In this document: piece by piece, positions 34,953-48,100 of the stretch
Layout: every line of letters begins with the position of its first letter
How positions within the stretch are numbered: position 1 is the stretch's first letter
Assembly (NCBI GenBank): GCA_963082875.1
Contig: OY720097.1
Location: forward strand, 17,368,501 to 17,432,500
From: Corella eumyota
Taxonomy: Eukaryota > Chordata > Ascidiacea > Phlebobranchia > Corellidae
Reading direction: 5' to 3'
DNA length: 64,000 bases
Notes under the pieces: model-generated
Databases searched by the model: none
Seen by the model: only the letters and a program-made list of their open reading frames with translations
Told to the model about the DNA's origin: nothing
Position numbers and translations under genes: made by a program

Positions 34953-37900
34953 CTAATGCCTTATTTGCCTATTATCATCCCACCGCTGCGGCGCCACATG
35001 ACCGATAAGATAAACATTATCATATAAATGCCCAGCAAAATCAGTATCAACAATGTTTTGGTTGTTGTTGGGTGGCAGTCGCAAGTCTCTCGTTTCAATT
35101 GCACGACAAATGTTTTTAATAAACTCGCGTTTCGACATTTTGTTTTTTACATGAGGGCTACTCAGATCTACCGAGAGTAGAATAAGGGAATAACAAAGAA
35201 TAGTCACAACATCTAAAAAATAAAAATCGTAAAAAAAATTTTCATTTAGACTTATTTTTTGAAACATTGTCACATATACTAACCCGGTGTAAGGCTAATG
35301 TCTGGGTTATCAGTACAGAATCGATTGGCAAATTTGTCCATCAACAAATTTAAATATTCACCTCGTGAGGTTGGCGAGTCAACTGCATTAAAAAACTTTC
35401 TGCAACATGAAAAAAAAATTTGTTTGTCTTTTGTTGTGAATTTTTATCTAATATATATCAAGATGTAATTTTAAGTTTCTAATGTGGCAATAGTTACTTT
35501 TAAGGCTATGTTTATTTATTTAATGGGAAAAAAAACTGTTCACCTTAAAGCGTTGGGTAAAAATTGTTTTTTAAAACTTTGAAGCTGAATGACTTCTTCA
35601 AGTACATCTTGCCTACAAACAAAACCAATTCAACATTTTACGAATTAGCGATAAATTGACTAATTTAAAAACTAGGTGTGTAACAAAATATAGGTGTGTA
35701 GCACCATTGAAATTTGTCACAGTACCAGATTTCTAAAGGGATATATACCAACTTACAAATATGATGCTTAAAATATAATGTTCTGTATAAAAGGTTAGTG
35801 TTTACATTATATAAAGATTAAAAAAATAAAACCTATAAAAATTGTGTGTATTACACTTAGCAACCCTAGACATAAAACAACCTTTGGCTTACACCAAAAA
35901 CAAATAGAAGTGAAACTTGATCACGAATTATTTTATTACATTTAAAGGTCATAAAAGGACTTGTGACCAAGACAAAGAAAAGTTGATATTTCGTAAATTA
36001 AGAAAATCTCACCTTTCTCTCAAATAAATCCTTACTTCTTGCCAGCAAAGTTGGTTTGTGTAATGAAAAAAGTTGGCTAAATCCTTTGGGTCATTTTTTA
36101 AAACCCGATTTTCAACTAAATATTTGATGCCCTGAAGAATATGTTAAACATTAAAAAAGGCAAAGTCAATTGTCAATACTAAGTTAAATAATAAATAAAT
36201 AAAACAATTTTTATATCAAATACACTGTCCCAAAAAAATAATAGAAAATGTATATTTTATATATAAATTTCCCAAAATTCTTTTTTTGAAGTATATAGGT
36301 TTAAATTGAAAGCAAACTTCTTATCAAACTGTTAATTATAATACCAATATTACATACCCATTCTGGATTTGTGTTAAAGGTGAGACTTCCTTCATCTAAG
36401 AGTAGGAATAATTGTTTGAACGACTTTCCTTCCTTTTTCCAGGTTTTATAACCACTACAAAAGCCCCATGATGCTCTGCATAACCTGAAAAAATAATATA
36501 AAATACCTATTTATAAATTATATAAATACCAATTTTATACAATTAAATTTAAATAAAGATTGTTCAGACTATAAAATTTGTAATATTGATTATAAAAAAA
36601 AAATTAGTTAAGGATGTATTTTTACATTTTATTAGTTCTAAAATTTTAATTTTATACAGTGCAAAATTCTAAAAAAAAATTATTACAGTTGAAAGGATTA
36701 GTCAATTTTATTGCTGTTTATTTTTAAAACAACAACCAGTATTGTGTAGGCAACAAAATGCCCTTTTACAACCCAATACCATGAGACCAGGTTTATTGTT
36801 AAGCCAGCTATTTATATTTGAACAAGTCACCATCTTAATTTAAATTATATTACTTTAACAATCTTTTCAACCACGATATACATACTTTTATGTTTTATTT
36901 AGAATATGAGTAATAATGAGTAAAGTGATATCATTCGGTAAGTTAGTTTATCATTAAACATTTATATATATATACAGAGCTTTCATAAATTTATTTAAAA
37001 TTTTAAAAAAACAATTAAAATAATGGAAAATGCTAGGAGAATCAAATTTATTTTGTTATTCAAAGAAAAGTTATAAAAACAATCTTACTGTTCCCATAAA
37101 ATTTCACTGTTTGCCAAATCGGACCAAACACAGGAAGCCAAGCACAAATCTGTTGCGTTTAAATTCTTTAATATCTGCAATAAGTACAAATGTTAAACAA
37201 TTAATAATTACACAAATTGCAGTTAAATATTCATAAATATTTATATTTATACGGACCAACAAATATATATACTTTAAATTATACATTATTAACTTAAAAA
37301 TGTATGCTACATTTAAATGCATGTAAATACTTTTCTATTTAAAAATGCGAAAATTTGTGCCATTACAAATATTTTAAAAACAATTAATCATGTGACATTA
37401 ATCATTACATCACACAATATTGCAATAAGAACAAAAAAGTAAACACCCAATTTTAATTTGTGCAACAGGTAAATATTTAAAACAAACATATAAATTTTTT
37501 TTAGTAGGCCTATATAAAATCCTATCAGGACAAAGAAAAATATTTAACAATTGCAATCTAACTACTTTTTGGCCAGTTAAGTTATCTAAAAAACTTCTAA
37601 ATTCCTGGTTTACATAAATTAACAAATGTAAATAGATTTTTGTAGAAATTCAACTTTACCTCAATTCCAAGTTCTGGAGGTAGCAGACTTAAATCCACAA
37701 AATTATTGAGGGGAGAAGGTCGTTGAAAACCATAATTCCTGTTTCTTAACAATCTATTAAAGATGCTTAAACCTTTAATGCAAAAAAAAATTTCATTTAA
37801 AAAATATTATAGTATTAATGTGTGTTTTTTTTTTTTTTTTTTTTTTGTATATATCTTTATCCTCGATGTGGGAAAGTCGAATGCGCGACTTAAACATAGA

Positions 37901-38462
37901 GTAACATAATTTACTCCGACCCAGTCTCGAGTTGCCTGTGGCAGTTTGGGATATTATAGAGACTATAATTGCCCGGTAATAATGCTGCTGATTAAGTGCT
38001 GGCTCAGCAGGAGTTCATACCGTTTATAGCGCCTTACTCAAGGGCGCTACAGCATGAGATCAGTGGGGATTGAACCCACGACCTCATGTGTGGTGTAGCA
38101 AGTGTTCTTACCACTACACCACGCTGCCGGCTTTTAAATGTATATATATTAAAAAACAAGAAAGGTATGTATGGTAATCTTTAATTTATTTATTAAACCC
38201 AAGATATTACACATACAAATGAGGTCTTGTTATTTTATTTAACATTAATGTTTAATTATTTCTTAAATTTTAAACTTTAAGAAAACTTATTAAAAATAAA
38301 CAGTATTGTCACATATTGCTAAGAAAACACTAAACCATATCAATTAATAACAATTAAATATAGAATGAATAAAATACCTGCTTGATGATTTCTGTTTGAA
38401 TTCGTTGAGTGTATATTATGTATGTCATTGTACCCAAGTCTTTTGGCCACTTGTTGCCCCAT
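34953..38462 (-). CDS. FBXO8: F-box only protein 8 (F-box + Sec7 domain)
   Basis: Eight exons (38378-38462, 37660-37772, 37089-37174, 36358-36484, 36013-36131, 35544-35612, 35284-35399, 34953-35212) give 324 residues; human FBXO8 has 319. The N-terminus MGQQVAKRLGY keeps the MGQ start of the vertebrate protein. The F-box (about 60-105) reads LLPPELGIE, ILKNLNATDLCLASCVWSDL and SEILWEQLCRASWGFC. The Sec7 domain (about 130-305) includes LDEGSLTFNTNPEWG, FLPNALRKFFNAV, ANRFCTDNPDISLTP, LCYSLILLSVDLSSPHVKNK and MSKREFIKNI. In mammals FBXO8 bridges SCF ubiquitin ligase and ARF6, and its Sec7 domain is thought to lack normal exchange activity. The frame is unbroken across all seven junctions. A TGACGTCA site lies about 430 bases upstream (38894-38901). 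Identity is confident. Confidence 0.95.
37825..38131 (-). mobile_element. tRNA-derived SINE in FBXO8 intron 1
   Basis: The element is about 300 bases and reads 5' to 3' on the minus strand. Its tRNA-like head is at 38131-38045, with an A-box TGGTGTAGTGGTAAG and a B-box GTGGGTTCAATCCCC. An unrelated body follows (ACTCGAGACTGGGTCGGAG region). It ends in a 22-base poly(A) tail, seen as T at 37825-37846. GC content is well above the surroundings. The whole structure is that of a SINE; the family cannot be named by eye. Flanking AATGT copies may be a short target duplication. Confidence 0.85.
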
Positions 38463-38991
38463 TTTACACCAGTTATTTTACCTCATATTATACATTAACT
38501 GCAATTACAAAACTATCTGTAAAATTAATATACACATGTTTACAAATCTTATAAATGTAATGGGTCAAAGAAACGCTTTTAAACACTAAAAGCTGTTAAG
38601 TTACAGCTGTATGGCTTAATTTCCTTTAGCTAAAACCAAATTGCCAGCGTCGTCGTAACAGTTTATTCGTCTGTTCAGTCTGTTTGTTGTTAAACTTTTC
38701 AACCTGGCAACCATTTAGCAACACTTCCAAACCAACATCACCATGCTTAAATAATTAATTAACAAGATAAGAATTTAACACTTTCAATAGCCTGTTGATA
38801 TATACTAATACCTTTACTCCCTTGCCATACAAATGCTTTTGTTTATAAAATATAACGCTGCGTGCAAAATCATCAAAATTGTGTCGTAAAATGTGACGTC
38901 ACACCATAACAAATACAGCCCGCCAGGGGTCAGTAAATGTGATATTAAAAACCTCGACGTTTCCAATTAATTTATTATACCTAGAAATTTT
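38463..38991. promoter_or_regulatory. FBXO8 upstream region with a CRE palindrome
   Basis: Contains TGACGTCA at 38894-38901, the full cAMP-response-element palindrome bound by CREB/ATF proteins, inside GTGACGTCACACC. Function is not shown. Confidence 0.4.
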
Positions 38992-39605
38992 ATATACTGT
39001 CTTTAAATATTTAAAATAGAATCTTTAGATGGACTGGTATTTACATTAAGTAATACTAAAATAAAAAATAAACTAATATCCACTAATTAACAGCTTATTA
39101 ACAACATTTTTTTTTCATGAACTTTCAAAAAATACCAAAAATACCGGTACCTATAAACTACAGGATCGAATGGATCGAATAGATCGAATAAATAGAATGT
39201 ACCCAAACGTATATCAAATGGTTTTTGATTAAACCAAATGGATCGAATGGACCAAACGGATCGAATGGACCGAATGGATCACATGCATTATGCTTATTCT
39301 GAATGGGTGAGGGTCGGGGTAGGGTTTAATTTATGCAATATTTTTGTTCCATCCTATCCATTTGATCCATTCGATATACATTCGATCCATTTGGTTTAAT
39401 CAAAAACTATTTGATATATGTTTGGGTACATTCTATTTATTCGATCTATTCGATCCTGTAGTTTATAGGTACCGGTATTTTTTGAAAGTTCATGAAAAAA
39501 AAATGTTGTTAATTAGTGGATATTAGTTTATATATATTTTAGTATTACTTAATGTAAATACCAGTCCATCTAAAGATTCTATTTTAAATATTTAAAGACA
39601 GTATA
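38992..39605. repeat. Large near-perfect inverted repeat (two arms of about 255 bp)
   Basis: The left arm (38992 to about 39260) and the reverse complement of the right arm (about 39350-39605) match block by block: ATACTGTCTTTAAATATT, GAATCTTTAGATGGACTGG, TATTTACATTAAGTAATACT, TTTTTTTTCATGAACTTTC, TACCGGTACCTATAAACTAC, GATCGAATAAATAGAATGTA, TTTTTGATTAAACCAAATGG. Differences are a few substitutions and two small indels of about 10 bases. The spacer is about 90 bases. Near the centre the arms hold GATCGAATG-type minisatellite units. A third partial copy (GATCCTGTATAGTTTATAGG) follows at 39615-39645. Confidence 0.92.
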
Positions 39606-39843
39606 TTCGATCCATTTGATCCTGTATAGTTTATAGGTACCCCAAAAATACAACACAAATGTTAAATAGCAGTGCAGTACGAATTATTATATTTCTCTTA
39701 CATTGCACTACAAGTATAACAATAACACATGCATTAAAACATGAAAAAAAAAATAATTTACTAAAACCTGTGAATTAAAACACGAAAAATAAAAAATACG
39801 AATTAGAAATCATGGAGATATAAACAAATACAAAAATAATCAA

Positions 39844-42800
39844 TTATTCAAACTTTTTCTTTAAATAATTTTTTAACAAAACAGGTACGATAGATAGAAG
39901 TGCCAAAACTGCCATTATTATAATCCCAGTCCATGAAAAAGCATCACCAGCTGTTGTTAGTTGATATAAAGTTGTACCAGCCTAAAAAATATAAAACAAT
40001 TTGAACTTTGTAAAATACCCTTGTAAAAGAAGCTAATATTTAGTAAATTATTACTTTAGGTTTATTTTATTTAATAGTTGGTAAAGCACTGCTATAATAT
40101 GCTGTTAAACCAAAGTTATTAAATAAAGTCGGTATTTTTTTTGAGTCCATAAGCAAAAATCAGCAAAAAGTTTTTACCTGAATTGCTATAAATGATAATG
40201 GTGCTACTCCAATAAAAGTAGCACAGAAAAACAAGGACACAGGAATGTGAATTACTGGTGATACAATATTTATAAACCAGTTCGGTAAAAATGGTGTTAT
40301 TCTTAAAAATAAGAGGTAGTTGAATAAATGCTCTCGCTGACCATCGACCTTAAAATAAAAAATCATTTTCCAATTATCACGTATTTAAAGAAATAATAAT
40401 TTAGTTTAACAAAGTATTTAAAACAGAGTGTATGCCTTAAGGCTTATTGGCGTTTTCTATTTAATACCCTATTTTGTTAAATTAGGTCAACAAGCTGTTA
40501 ATTTTATAATAACAACGACATGTTGACATCAATTATATATCACTAGGAACATTTGTTATTTGATCTTACCACTTCGTTCCAATTTCTGACTCGCTCAGCT
40601 AAGTATTTATTAACAAGAGGCTTGCCAATAAAATACGAGATCATATAACAGCCAGTTGCTCCAATACCGGAACACTGCAAAAATTAATATAAAAATATGT
40701 TTCTAAGACTTCTATAATGACACTGTACCAAAAAAACACATTTTTAACGCTGCCAAAACTGCGGAAAAAATACAAAAAAACAATTTATATTTAAAAAAAA
40801 AAACTTACCGTACAAACTAGAAACAATGCGATATAGAAGGGATAGAGAAACCCAGACAAAATACTTAAAAACACTGATCCAGGTACAGCGAAAGTTTGTA
40901 AACTGAATTTTGATAACCAAAGGTCAAGGAAAAAAAATAATTTAATATTTTTGTAACAAATTTTATACACCATATATTCGAAAAATATGTTTTTTAAACT
41001 ACTATTTTCTATTTTTACATTAAAAAATGAAATTGAAAAGGATACAATATATAGGTGATAAAGAATGCTGTCATCACTTCATAGTAGTTTGTGTCTTTAT
41101 ATTTTGACAACACTTTTCCCAGTGCTTTTGCATCATCTATATTACTTGGAAGTTTTATTTTTTCACGTTCTTCCCTGAAAATATATAAGGTAAGGTTTGG
41201 TTTAAAACAAAATTATAATTAAGGTATTCATAACAACATTAAAATAGACATAGATAAGTTAATTTATAAATTATAATGATGTAGTGTAAAATATATATTT
41301 TAAAAATGGTTTTAACAAAAATATATCTTCTTAAATTTAAAAAAAAAATAAAACTTACTCATTTAGTTCAGGAAAGTTGCTGTAAACTGATAAAATAAGA
41401 CCAAGTGCGCACAGAAAAATAACAACAATGGCAATAATGGATCCCTTTGTAGATTTGGGTTGGTTGGTTTCTAAAGTAAAATACAGATTAGGTTTATAAT
41501 ACAACAGGCTTTTTGTTAAATATAGCGTTTTTCATAGTAAAGTAGGCTTAGTATGCCACAGTATTTTGTAATAATATTTCCAAATTTGTTTGTCAAATAA
41601 ATGATAATTCATTAACAGTTGTCTACACTGTACCTTGCTCACATTTTGTCACAAAATAAACTAAGGCTTATAAACTGCATCATCCTGTAAATAATTACAA
41701 AATTCCCCATTATTACATAACGGAAAACTTTACTTTAAAGAATGTGAGCTTTGCCCTTTGCCTTAATCACATATAACAAATAATTAAACTGATAATATTA
41801 CAACTAGTGAACTAACTGTGCAAATTAACCTACAAACTTTTTCTATGAAACACACCCTGGGCAATTGTAAATATTTACCAACAAAAGACAAGAAGGACTT
41901 TGGATTTGATAGCAAATGTCAGTTTTCTAGAGCAGATTAGTAATAATACAAAAGAAGCACTAACTAGCATGTACTAGATCCTTTCTTACTTGATTTGCCA
42001 CATAAACTTTCTACCTATTTAAATCTTTAGAGGACATTAGATAATATTGATATCAAATATAATATTTTTCACAAATTCATACCTACATACAGTTGATCAT
42101 TATCTAAATATCCATACAATGAACCAGAGGTTTTAAACTCGCGCAGGGGCAAAATGGGAATAGGTAAAGCAGAAGAAACATGTCTGTTTCTATGAGGTAA
42201 TCTTTGTCTTGGTAAAGCCAACTGTGCCATTTTTTTGTCATTTTTCATAACAGTCATTGTTTGTTCTAGACCTTCTAGCAAAGAAGATCTTCTTCTACTT
42301 GGAGGATTACTCACTTTGGCCCCATTATTTAAATAAGCAGGAAATGCTCCACTCATTAAGTGTTTTGGGCTCTTCAGATGCCAATTTTCATCAAAAACTT
42401 CATCATTTTCGGTGGAGTTGTTGTTTGGATCTTGCTTCATCTCCCCAGAAGTCTTTCTAAATCTTTGCACAAGATTTCCATACATTTCCCCAGCTCGATT
42501 TTTTAATAAAACAACCGTGGAGCTGGACTGAGATTTAGTTAGCACAGTGGTCGGTAACAAAGACTCACTTCTCATCCACAACCAATTTTTGTGCCATTCC
42601 ATCATAAAATTCATTGAGAACTATTTATGTTTATCTCTTATGAAAACTGTTTAAATTTAAATGGTATATATAAAAAAAGTGATTGAAACCTAGACAACCA
42701 AGCAACTAATAATAACTCTGTCCCCACTATTTATTCACCCTTTAAATTTTTAACAAACATTTTTATTTTTCTCTTCTATAAAATCTATTCTTCAAATCAA

Positions 42801-43181
42801 AATTGTTTTTAATGTAATTTTTGGGTTGTTATTAGACTGGCCTACATTTTATTGCCCTACGTTGCACCATCGCAGCTACCTTTTATTATGCTAACTGGAC
42901 TTTTAAAGTGTTTGTGAAAATCAAAAAATGTGGACTTTGAACAAGAGTACAAATCTTATAGAAGGCACACAGATATAAGCAAACAAAGCATTTTTTCTGC
43001 ATGGTTTGTGCTGTATAAATTCCCATTTAATATTAGTAGCACTGGAAAGCCTTTGACTTGTAGGTTAAAAATAAGTACACAAAATAAATAGAATATATTT
43101 ACCTATAGTGAATTCCGTTGAATTATCTTTGGTTTCTTTTTTATCAATATAACTTGTTTTTCTCTTGATTATTTGTGACAT
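39844..43181 (-). CDS. TMEM41B: TMEM41B, ER VTT-domain lipid scramblase
   Basis: TMEM41B is an ER scramblase that moves phospholipids between leaflets and is needed for autophagosome and lipid-droplet formation. Seven exons (43103-43181, 41359-41470, 41046-41174, 40809-40902, 40570-40674, 40178-40348, 39844-39981) join in frame to 275 residues; human has 291. The order of family blocks is intact: IIAIVVIFLCALGLILSVYS (first membrane segment), then FPELNEEER, then DDAKALGKVLSKYKDTNY. The VTT/DedA core follows: LQTFAVPGSVFLSILSGFLY, then CSGIGATGCYMISYFIGKPL, then NYLLFLRITPFLPNWFINIV. The end is AGTTLYQLTTAGDAFSW and a last helix with a KKKFE tail, possibly an ER-retention signal. The first exon encodes a hydrophilic leader, MSQIIKRKTSYIDKKETK. 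An alternative first exon is listed separately. Identity is confident. Confidence 0.95.
42083..42614 (-). CDS. TMEM41B: Probable alternative first coding exon of TMEM41B (177-residue N-terminus)
   Basis: An open frame starting at ATG 42614 (MNFMMEWHKNWLWMRSES) runs 177 codons plus one base to a GT donor after LYGYLDNDQLYV. That donor leaves the same phase (G|GT) as the usual first exon, so splicing to the exon at 41470 would continue ...LYV-ETNQPKST in frame. Upstream of the ATG a stop blocks reading from the nearest AG acceptor, so it behaves as a first exon rather than a cassette. The sequence is hydrophilic, rich in Ser, Arg and Asn, with an RRRSSLLEG phosphosite-like motif near residue 108. 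It contains no membrane segment. No homologue is recognised. It could alternatively be the start of a separate nested transcript. Confidence 0.6.
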
Positions 43182-45192
43182 TGTGGTTGAAGTCGAAGTA
43201 AACAAATTTTTGTATTTATTAAAGTTTAAAGGTTAAAAAAAATCACAGTAAATCTCTGTAGAATATTTTAAAACAAATTGAATTAGATTGTTGCTGTATA
43301 ACATTGCCTTCGAGGTAAAAAAAATTAATTAATAATTCGAACAATTTTAATAAATTGATCAATTAACCTAAACTAATAAAAATTAGATGCAGTGACTATT
43401 TTATTATTATAAATTAGCAATAACGTCTTAGTCATTAACAAATGCATTTAGTTATAAAATTAATAAAGTTGGATATTTAATTTATTTATTTAGAGCTTTT
43501 CGTAAATATTAACAAGGATTAAATTATTTACACAAATAATTCTTAAAATTCTCTTAAATATATATACTTGAAAATAGCCTACCTAAAAATTATTTGTTTA
43601 TGCTACAGACTGACAGACTAAAAATTAAAGGTTCTTAAATTTTTAAAAAGGTTCTCAAGTTTTTAACATAAGACAGAATATGTTTAAATAATAAGTTAAT
43701 AAAATAAAGCAAAACAATAAAGGTATTTTAAACATATTTTATATATATAGACCTAAGTTAATCACTTTTTAACATTTTATGTAATAAAATATTAAACAGT
43801 GACCATATTAAAACAAGATAATTTTTTTTTATTTAGGTTTTTTGCGCATTGATGACTATGAATAAAAATATTCACAATAAATATTACAATAATGCGACAG
43901 GAAAGAATGACAAAATTAATTTAATGATTTGAAACATACCATAAGTCTTAATGTTTACATAAAGATGTTTAGTATGTTATGGCATGGCCAACAAACCCAA
44001 TATAAATTAAATTAATATTATTTTTGCTTTAACGAATTTAACCCTAATATCAAACTGTACTTCTGTAACTTTTAAACAATTGTCTTCTTGTATACAGAAA
44101 ATTAAATTAAGTTAATTTTACAGCATTTTGTTCTTATAAAAATCTGGCATGAAGAAACCAGAGTCACCTTAATCTTACCAGCTGCATGTACAGTGGTTAA
44201 AGCTTATTAAGTTTTACCAAGTGATATTCTGGGGGAACAGAAGCTTTGGCCGTGAAAAGCTTCGGCCAGAAGGTTCGGCCTGCAAAAAACGTGGGGGGTC
44301 GGTGACAAATTGCCGCATAAAATGTCAGCTTAAGACCATATTTTACCGATATTTAAAATAAAATTTGACAAAAAGTATAATACATAAAAAAAATTTAATA
44401 AGTTGTTACGATATGTATGTTAAATTCTGAGTTAAAGACAATCCTTGTCGATCTAACAAAAAGTATTCTACATCTATTGATTGCCTGGCAACCAACAGAA
44501 TTAACCGATTATCAGATTATAAGAATTTATATATAATATCAGTAATATCTCAAAATGGTTTAAAATACCTAGCAATTAGTCAGATAGCAAACTTCGTGTG
44601 TAGTATGTCTATTTACAAATCTTTTTTTAGTCGAACTTAACCTGTTAACTTTACTGTATTAAAATACAAAACGTAAACACACAGAATGCTTAACAGTTTA
44701 AAAACAAACTTCGTAAATCTGTTGAGTCTACCGCCATGGTTTGATCCGATTAGTAACATAAGAAACTTTATTAAAGGTATATTTAGGTGAATAGAAAACC
44801 TACTAAACCCATCTCACAAAAATTCTTAAGCTTAACAAAGAAAACAAGAATTAAGAAAAACAACCTGATTCAAAAATGATCACGCCACTTTATGACAAAG
44901 GCCCCCTTGCGCACCATCTAGAGAAATTTTATTTTAAATATAATACTTTTATCCCCTACTTTTAGAAAATATTTTTTCACTATATATTTGTTTATTTAAT
45001 CCAATATACACTAAAAAAAACGTAATTAGTATTAATTACAATAAAATATAAATTTATTTAATAATTTATGGTTTTAAGTGCAAACAATGTACAACTTCTA
45101 AAGCGTTTGTATCTAAGTATAATGTTAATACATCAACTAAGATTGAATATGTCAAGTCAAATATATATTTAGTACAATATCCCTAAATTAAA
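43182..45192. other. 2-kb intergenic stretch with no recognised gene
   Basis: Very AT-rich non-coding DNA. One GC-richer patch at about 44225-44325 (AAGCTTCGGCCAGAAGG and GTGGGGGGTCGGTGAC) has a repeated TTCGGCC word and looks like a fragment of an unrelated repeat. No long open frame with splice support is seen. Confidence 0.5.
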
Positions 45193-48100
45193 TTAATTTT
45201 CAGATGTTGTAGGTGATGGTGGAGGAGGGGTGTTAACTCGAAACGCATTCTCGACATTTAGATGGCCACCACTTTTACGCAAGCCAAGGAGTTTGTCAGA
45301 ATTCGTATTACTCGTCTCTGACCTATTAAGAAAGACCTGCGGTACAACAGCGTGTTTTATATATTGGGCTTCGATCTTAGGCTTCCTTTTTTCCGCACCC
45401 GCTTTTTTAATTGTCTTTAGCATGTTTTCCAAATGAGGTTGAAAAACAGATTCAGCGTTCCACTCCTCGTTTTCTTGGTCATTTATCACAACGCTGGGTA
45501 TCACGTGACTTATCGGCGTTAGGACGTCCTTAGGTTCATCGAGTTGGTAAGGTAGTTTGGATAAGTTATAATGATCGTACGGCAAAGTGCTGACTTCGTT
45601 TTCGTTGATCACAGGAATGTCGCTTTTTGGAAATTGGCGAGCTTTTCTGCGCGAATAAGTTTGCTCAGTGACACCTTTTAGTTTTAAGTACTCGTCAATC
45701 GGGCGTACCGCTGTAAACAACCAATTACAGAGTTTAAATAGCTTGAGTTGAATAGTGAAGAGCATTAGAGCACTTAATATAAAATTATAATAAAGTTCAG
45801 CTAACTTTCACCTGGAGGTTTGATTTCAGAAACCATTTCATCAACTTTTACACGAGGGGAACTTTGAAAGTCAGAGGCTTGCTTTCCAGGGTTGGAGTTA
45901 ACTGATCTGTTTTTCTGAAACCATTTTTCTTTTTCATATGCACCTCGCCAGTGTGGAGTGTTCTCTTTTGTTTCGTGGCTCCAATGGAAATATTGTGGTT
46001 GTTTGCCTAATACCAAAATACTTGAGTTTGTAACAAAGAAAACCAATTTATGTATAGGCAGGCCATTTTGGTAAATTTGTACTCTGAATTAGAGCAGAGG
46101 TAGCCTTACCTACATTTGAATATGCACTTAATTAAGCTTCCAATTGGTTCTACAATCAACGCAAAAATATAACTTTTAGTTACCATGATGTGCATTTGTG
46201 TAACGTGGTATATCCGCCAAGGTTACATCTTCGTTGTAACTGGGTAAAGATTGCTGATTACGTTCTTCTAAATCCAGTCCCTCTCCAATCACAATTTTGT
46301 GCAAACGAGGTGGCTTTAAGGTACCAAGTGGAGTTGTATTCGATTCTTCTAAAGATAAATTTTTATGTATTTAAAATCCCAAAACTGTTACATTGTATTT
46401 TTATTGATCAATAGAATTTTGGCCTCAAATTCGACTTATTTCACATACAGAAAGAAAGTATGCACTTTCAGACTCCAACAAACAAAACAAGTTGTTATAA
46501 AGTTTTGCTCGAATTGTGTAATACCTCTTTCGTTGTCTTTGTTATCAGTTGTTGTCCGAGTTTCATTAGTTTTCGTGAATGTGGAAATTGATTGCGAAGT
46601 ATCAATATCAACGTGAGTGAGTCTCGGTTTCATGTTGTTTGTTTCATCCCTATAACAATTAAACACAAAATTAATAAATTCAAAAATAATCAAATCTGTA
46701 AAGTTTGTTTAAATCTATGTAAATACCTAAATAAATGCATACCTAACGACTTGAAAATGCCGGTGTGAGCTATTTGGCATCGCTACCTTGTGGAGAGACA
46801 ATGCGGAGATCTTCTTGATGTATTCGTCATACGTTATAAAACCACCTTGCATTGCCTTACTGTAATCAGCTATAATATTCATTTTGTTCATGGGGCCTAT
46901 AAGATGAGACTTGCCGGTCGCAGTAGTCGTTGCTCGTCTGGGAAAACCAGCAGAAGTGCGAGGCAATATTCCGTCGTTATGGACTGGCAGTTGCACTGTA
47001 GAGGCATTGCGTTGCGAATTGTTAACGCTGGGTAGGTTTTTGATTGTGCGTGTAGCATCTCTGCTGTCAGTTGGCTCAGTCATGTAATGTTTATGTCCGA
47101 TGTGAGGTAAGTTGGGCTGCGACTTTTTTGGAAAATACATTCCGTTCGGCGAATCCTTGCTGTGATTGGACGACAATATGAAATTAGTCGGGTTATGAGA
47201 ATTCTGCGCTGACTCCGATAAATAATAATCGATTAAATTTCTGCTTTTGTCACCGTTTAACTTTCGGTTAAGAGAGTTTCCAACGACGCGAGGCAAAAAC
47301 GAGTAAACTTCTGATTGACCATTGCTTTTGCGAGCTGTACTTCTAGTATTACTTGCAAGATGCCGTGATAAAGTAAAGGGTAACATCATACCATCTTCCC
47401 CAGATTGATTGACACCAGGAATCTACGAAGTAAAAACAAAAGCATTTTTAACTAAACTACCAATAACACTTTAAAAATATATAGTTGTAGTCTTGGCTTT
47501 ACCTAAAATTTGGTGTTAAAAATTAAGTTTACCATGATATTAACAACACGAAGGCTGTATGGATCCTGAAACGTTTTGTTACCAGCAGTGTTATTTCTTT
47601 TATCTTTCATAAAAGTCGACAGAGGCTCATAGTAAAATCGTTCTTCTCTTACCTTTGTACATAACATTAAAGTATAAAGTATGATAAAATGTTTAAACAG
47701 ATTTAAACTTTATTAAGTATATTTAAAAACAAATTTACAATACATATTCCAGATAAGAAAAATATTTTTTTAATATTGACCTCTGGATCTGCCATAGCTT
47801 CAAGCACGCTCATTGTTTCATTATGTTGGTGGGGTCGTAACTGGTGACGTAAATGCTCGATGACATCACCATCGGATGAACCTAATCCCTCCAAACCCGA
47901 TTTGCTCATTTTCTAAATACATTTTTATCACAAATTGTGAGTTTTAAACTAGCCAAGAATTAAAGAAAGTGAAAAAGCTACACCAGATAAGTTATAGTAT
48001 TTAATTAATAATCAGTCAACTATTTGTAACACAAACAATATCTTACTTTGTGATATGGAAATTTAATTTTCTTATTAATAGTAAGTTCGACCGGCAGCAA

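Noticed and set aside
46790-47035. Plus-strand open frame within the unknown 749-residue gene
   Set aside because: Antisense shadow of the long exon 46743-47422.
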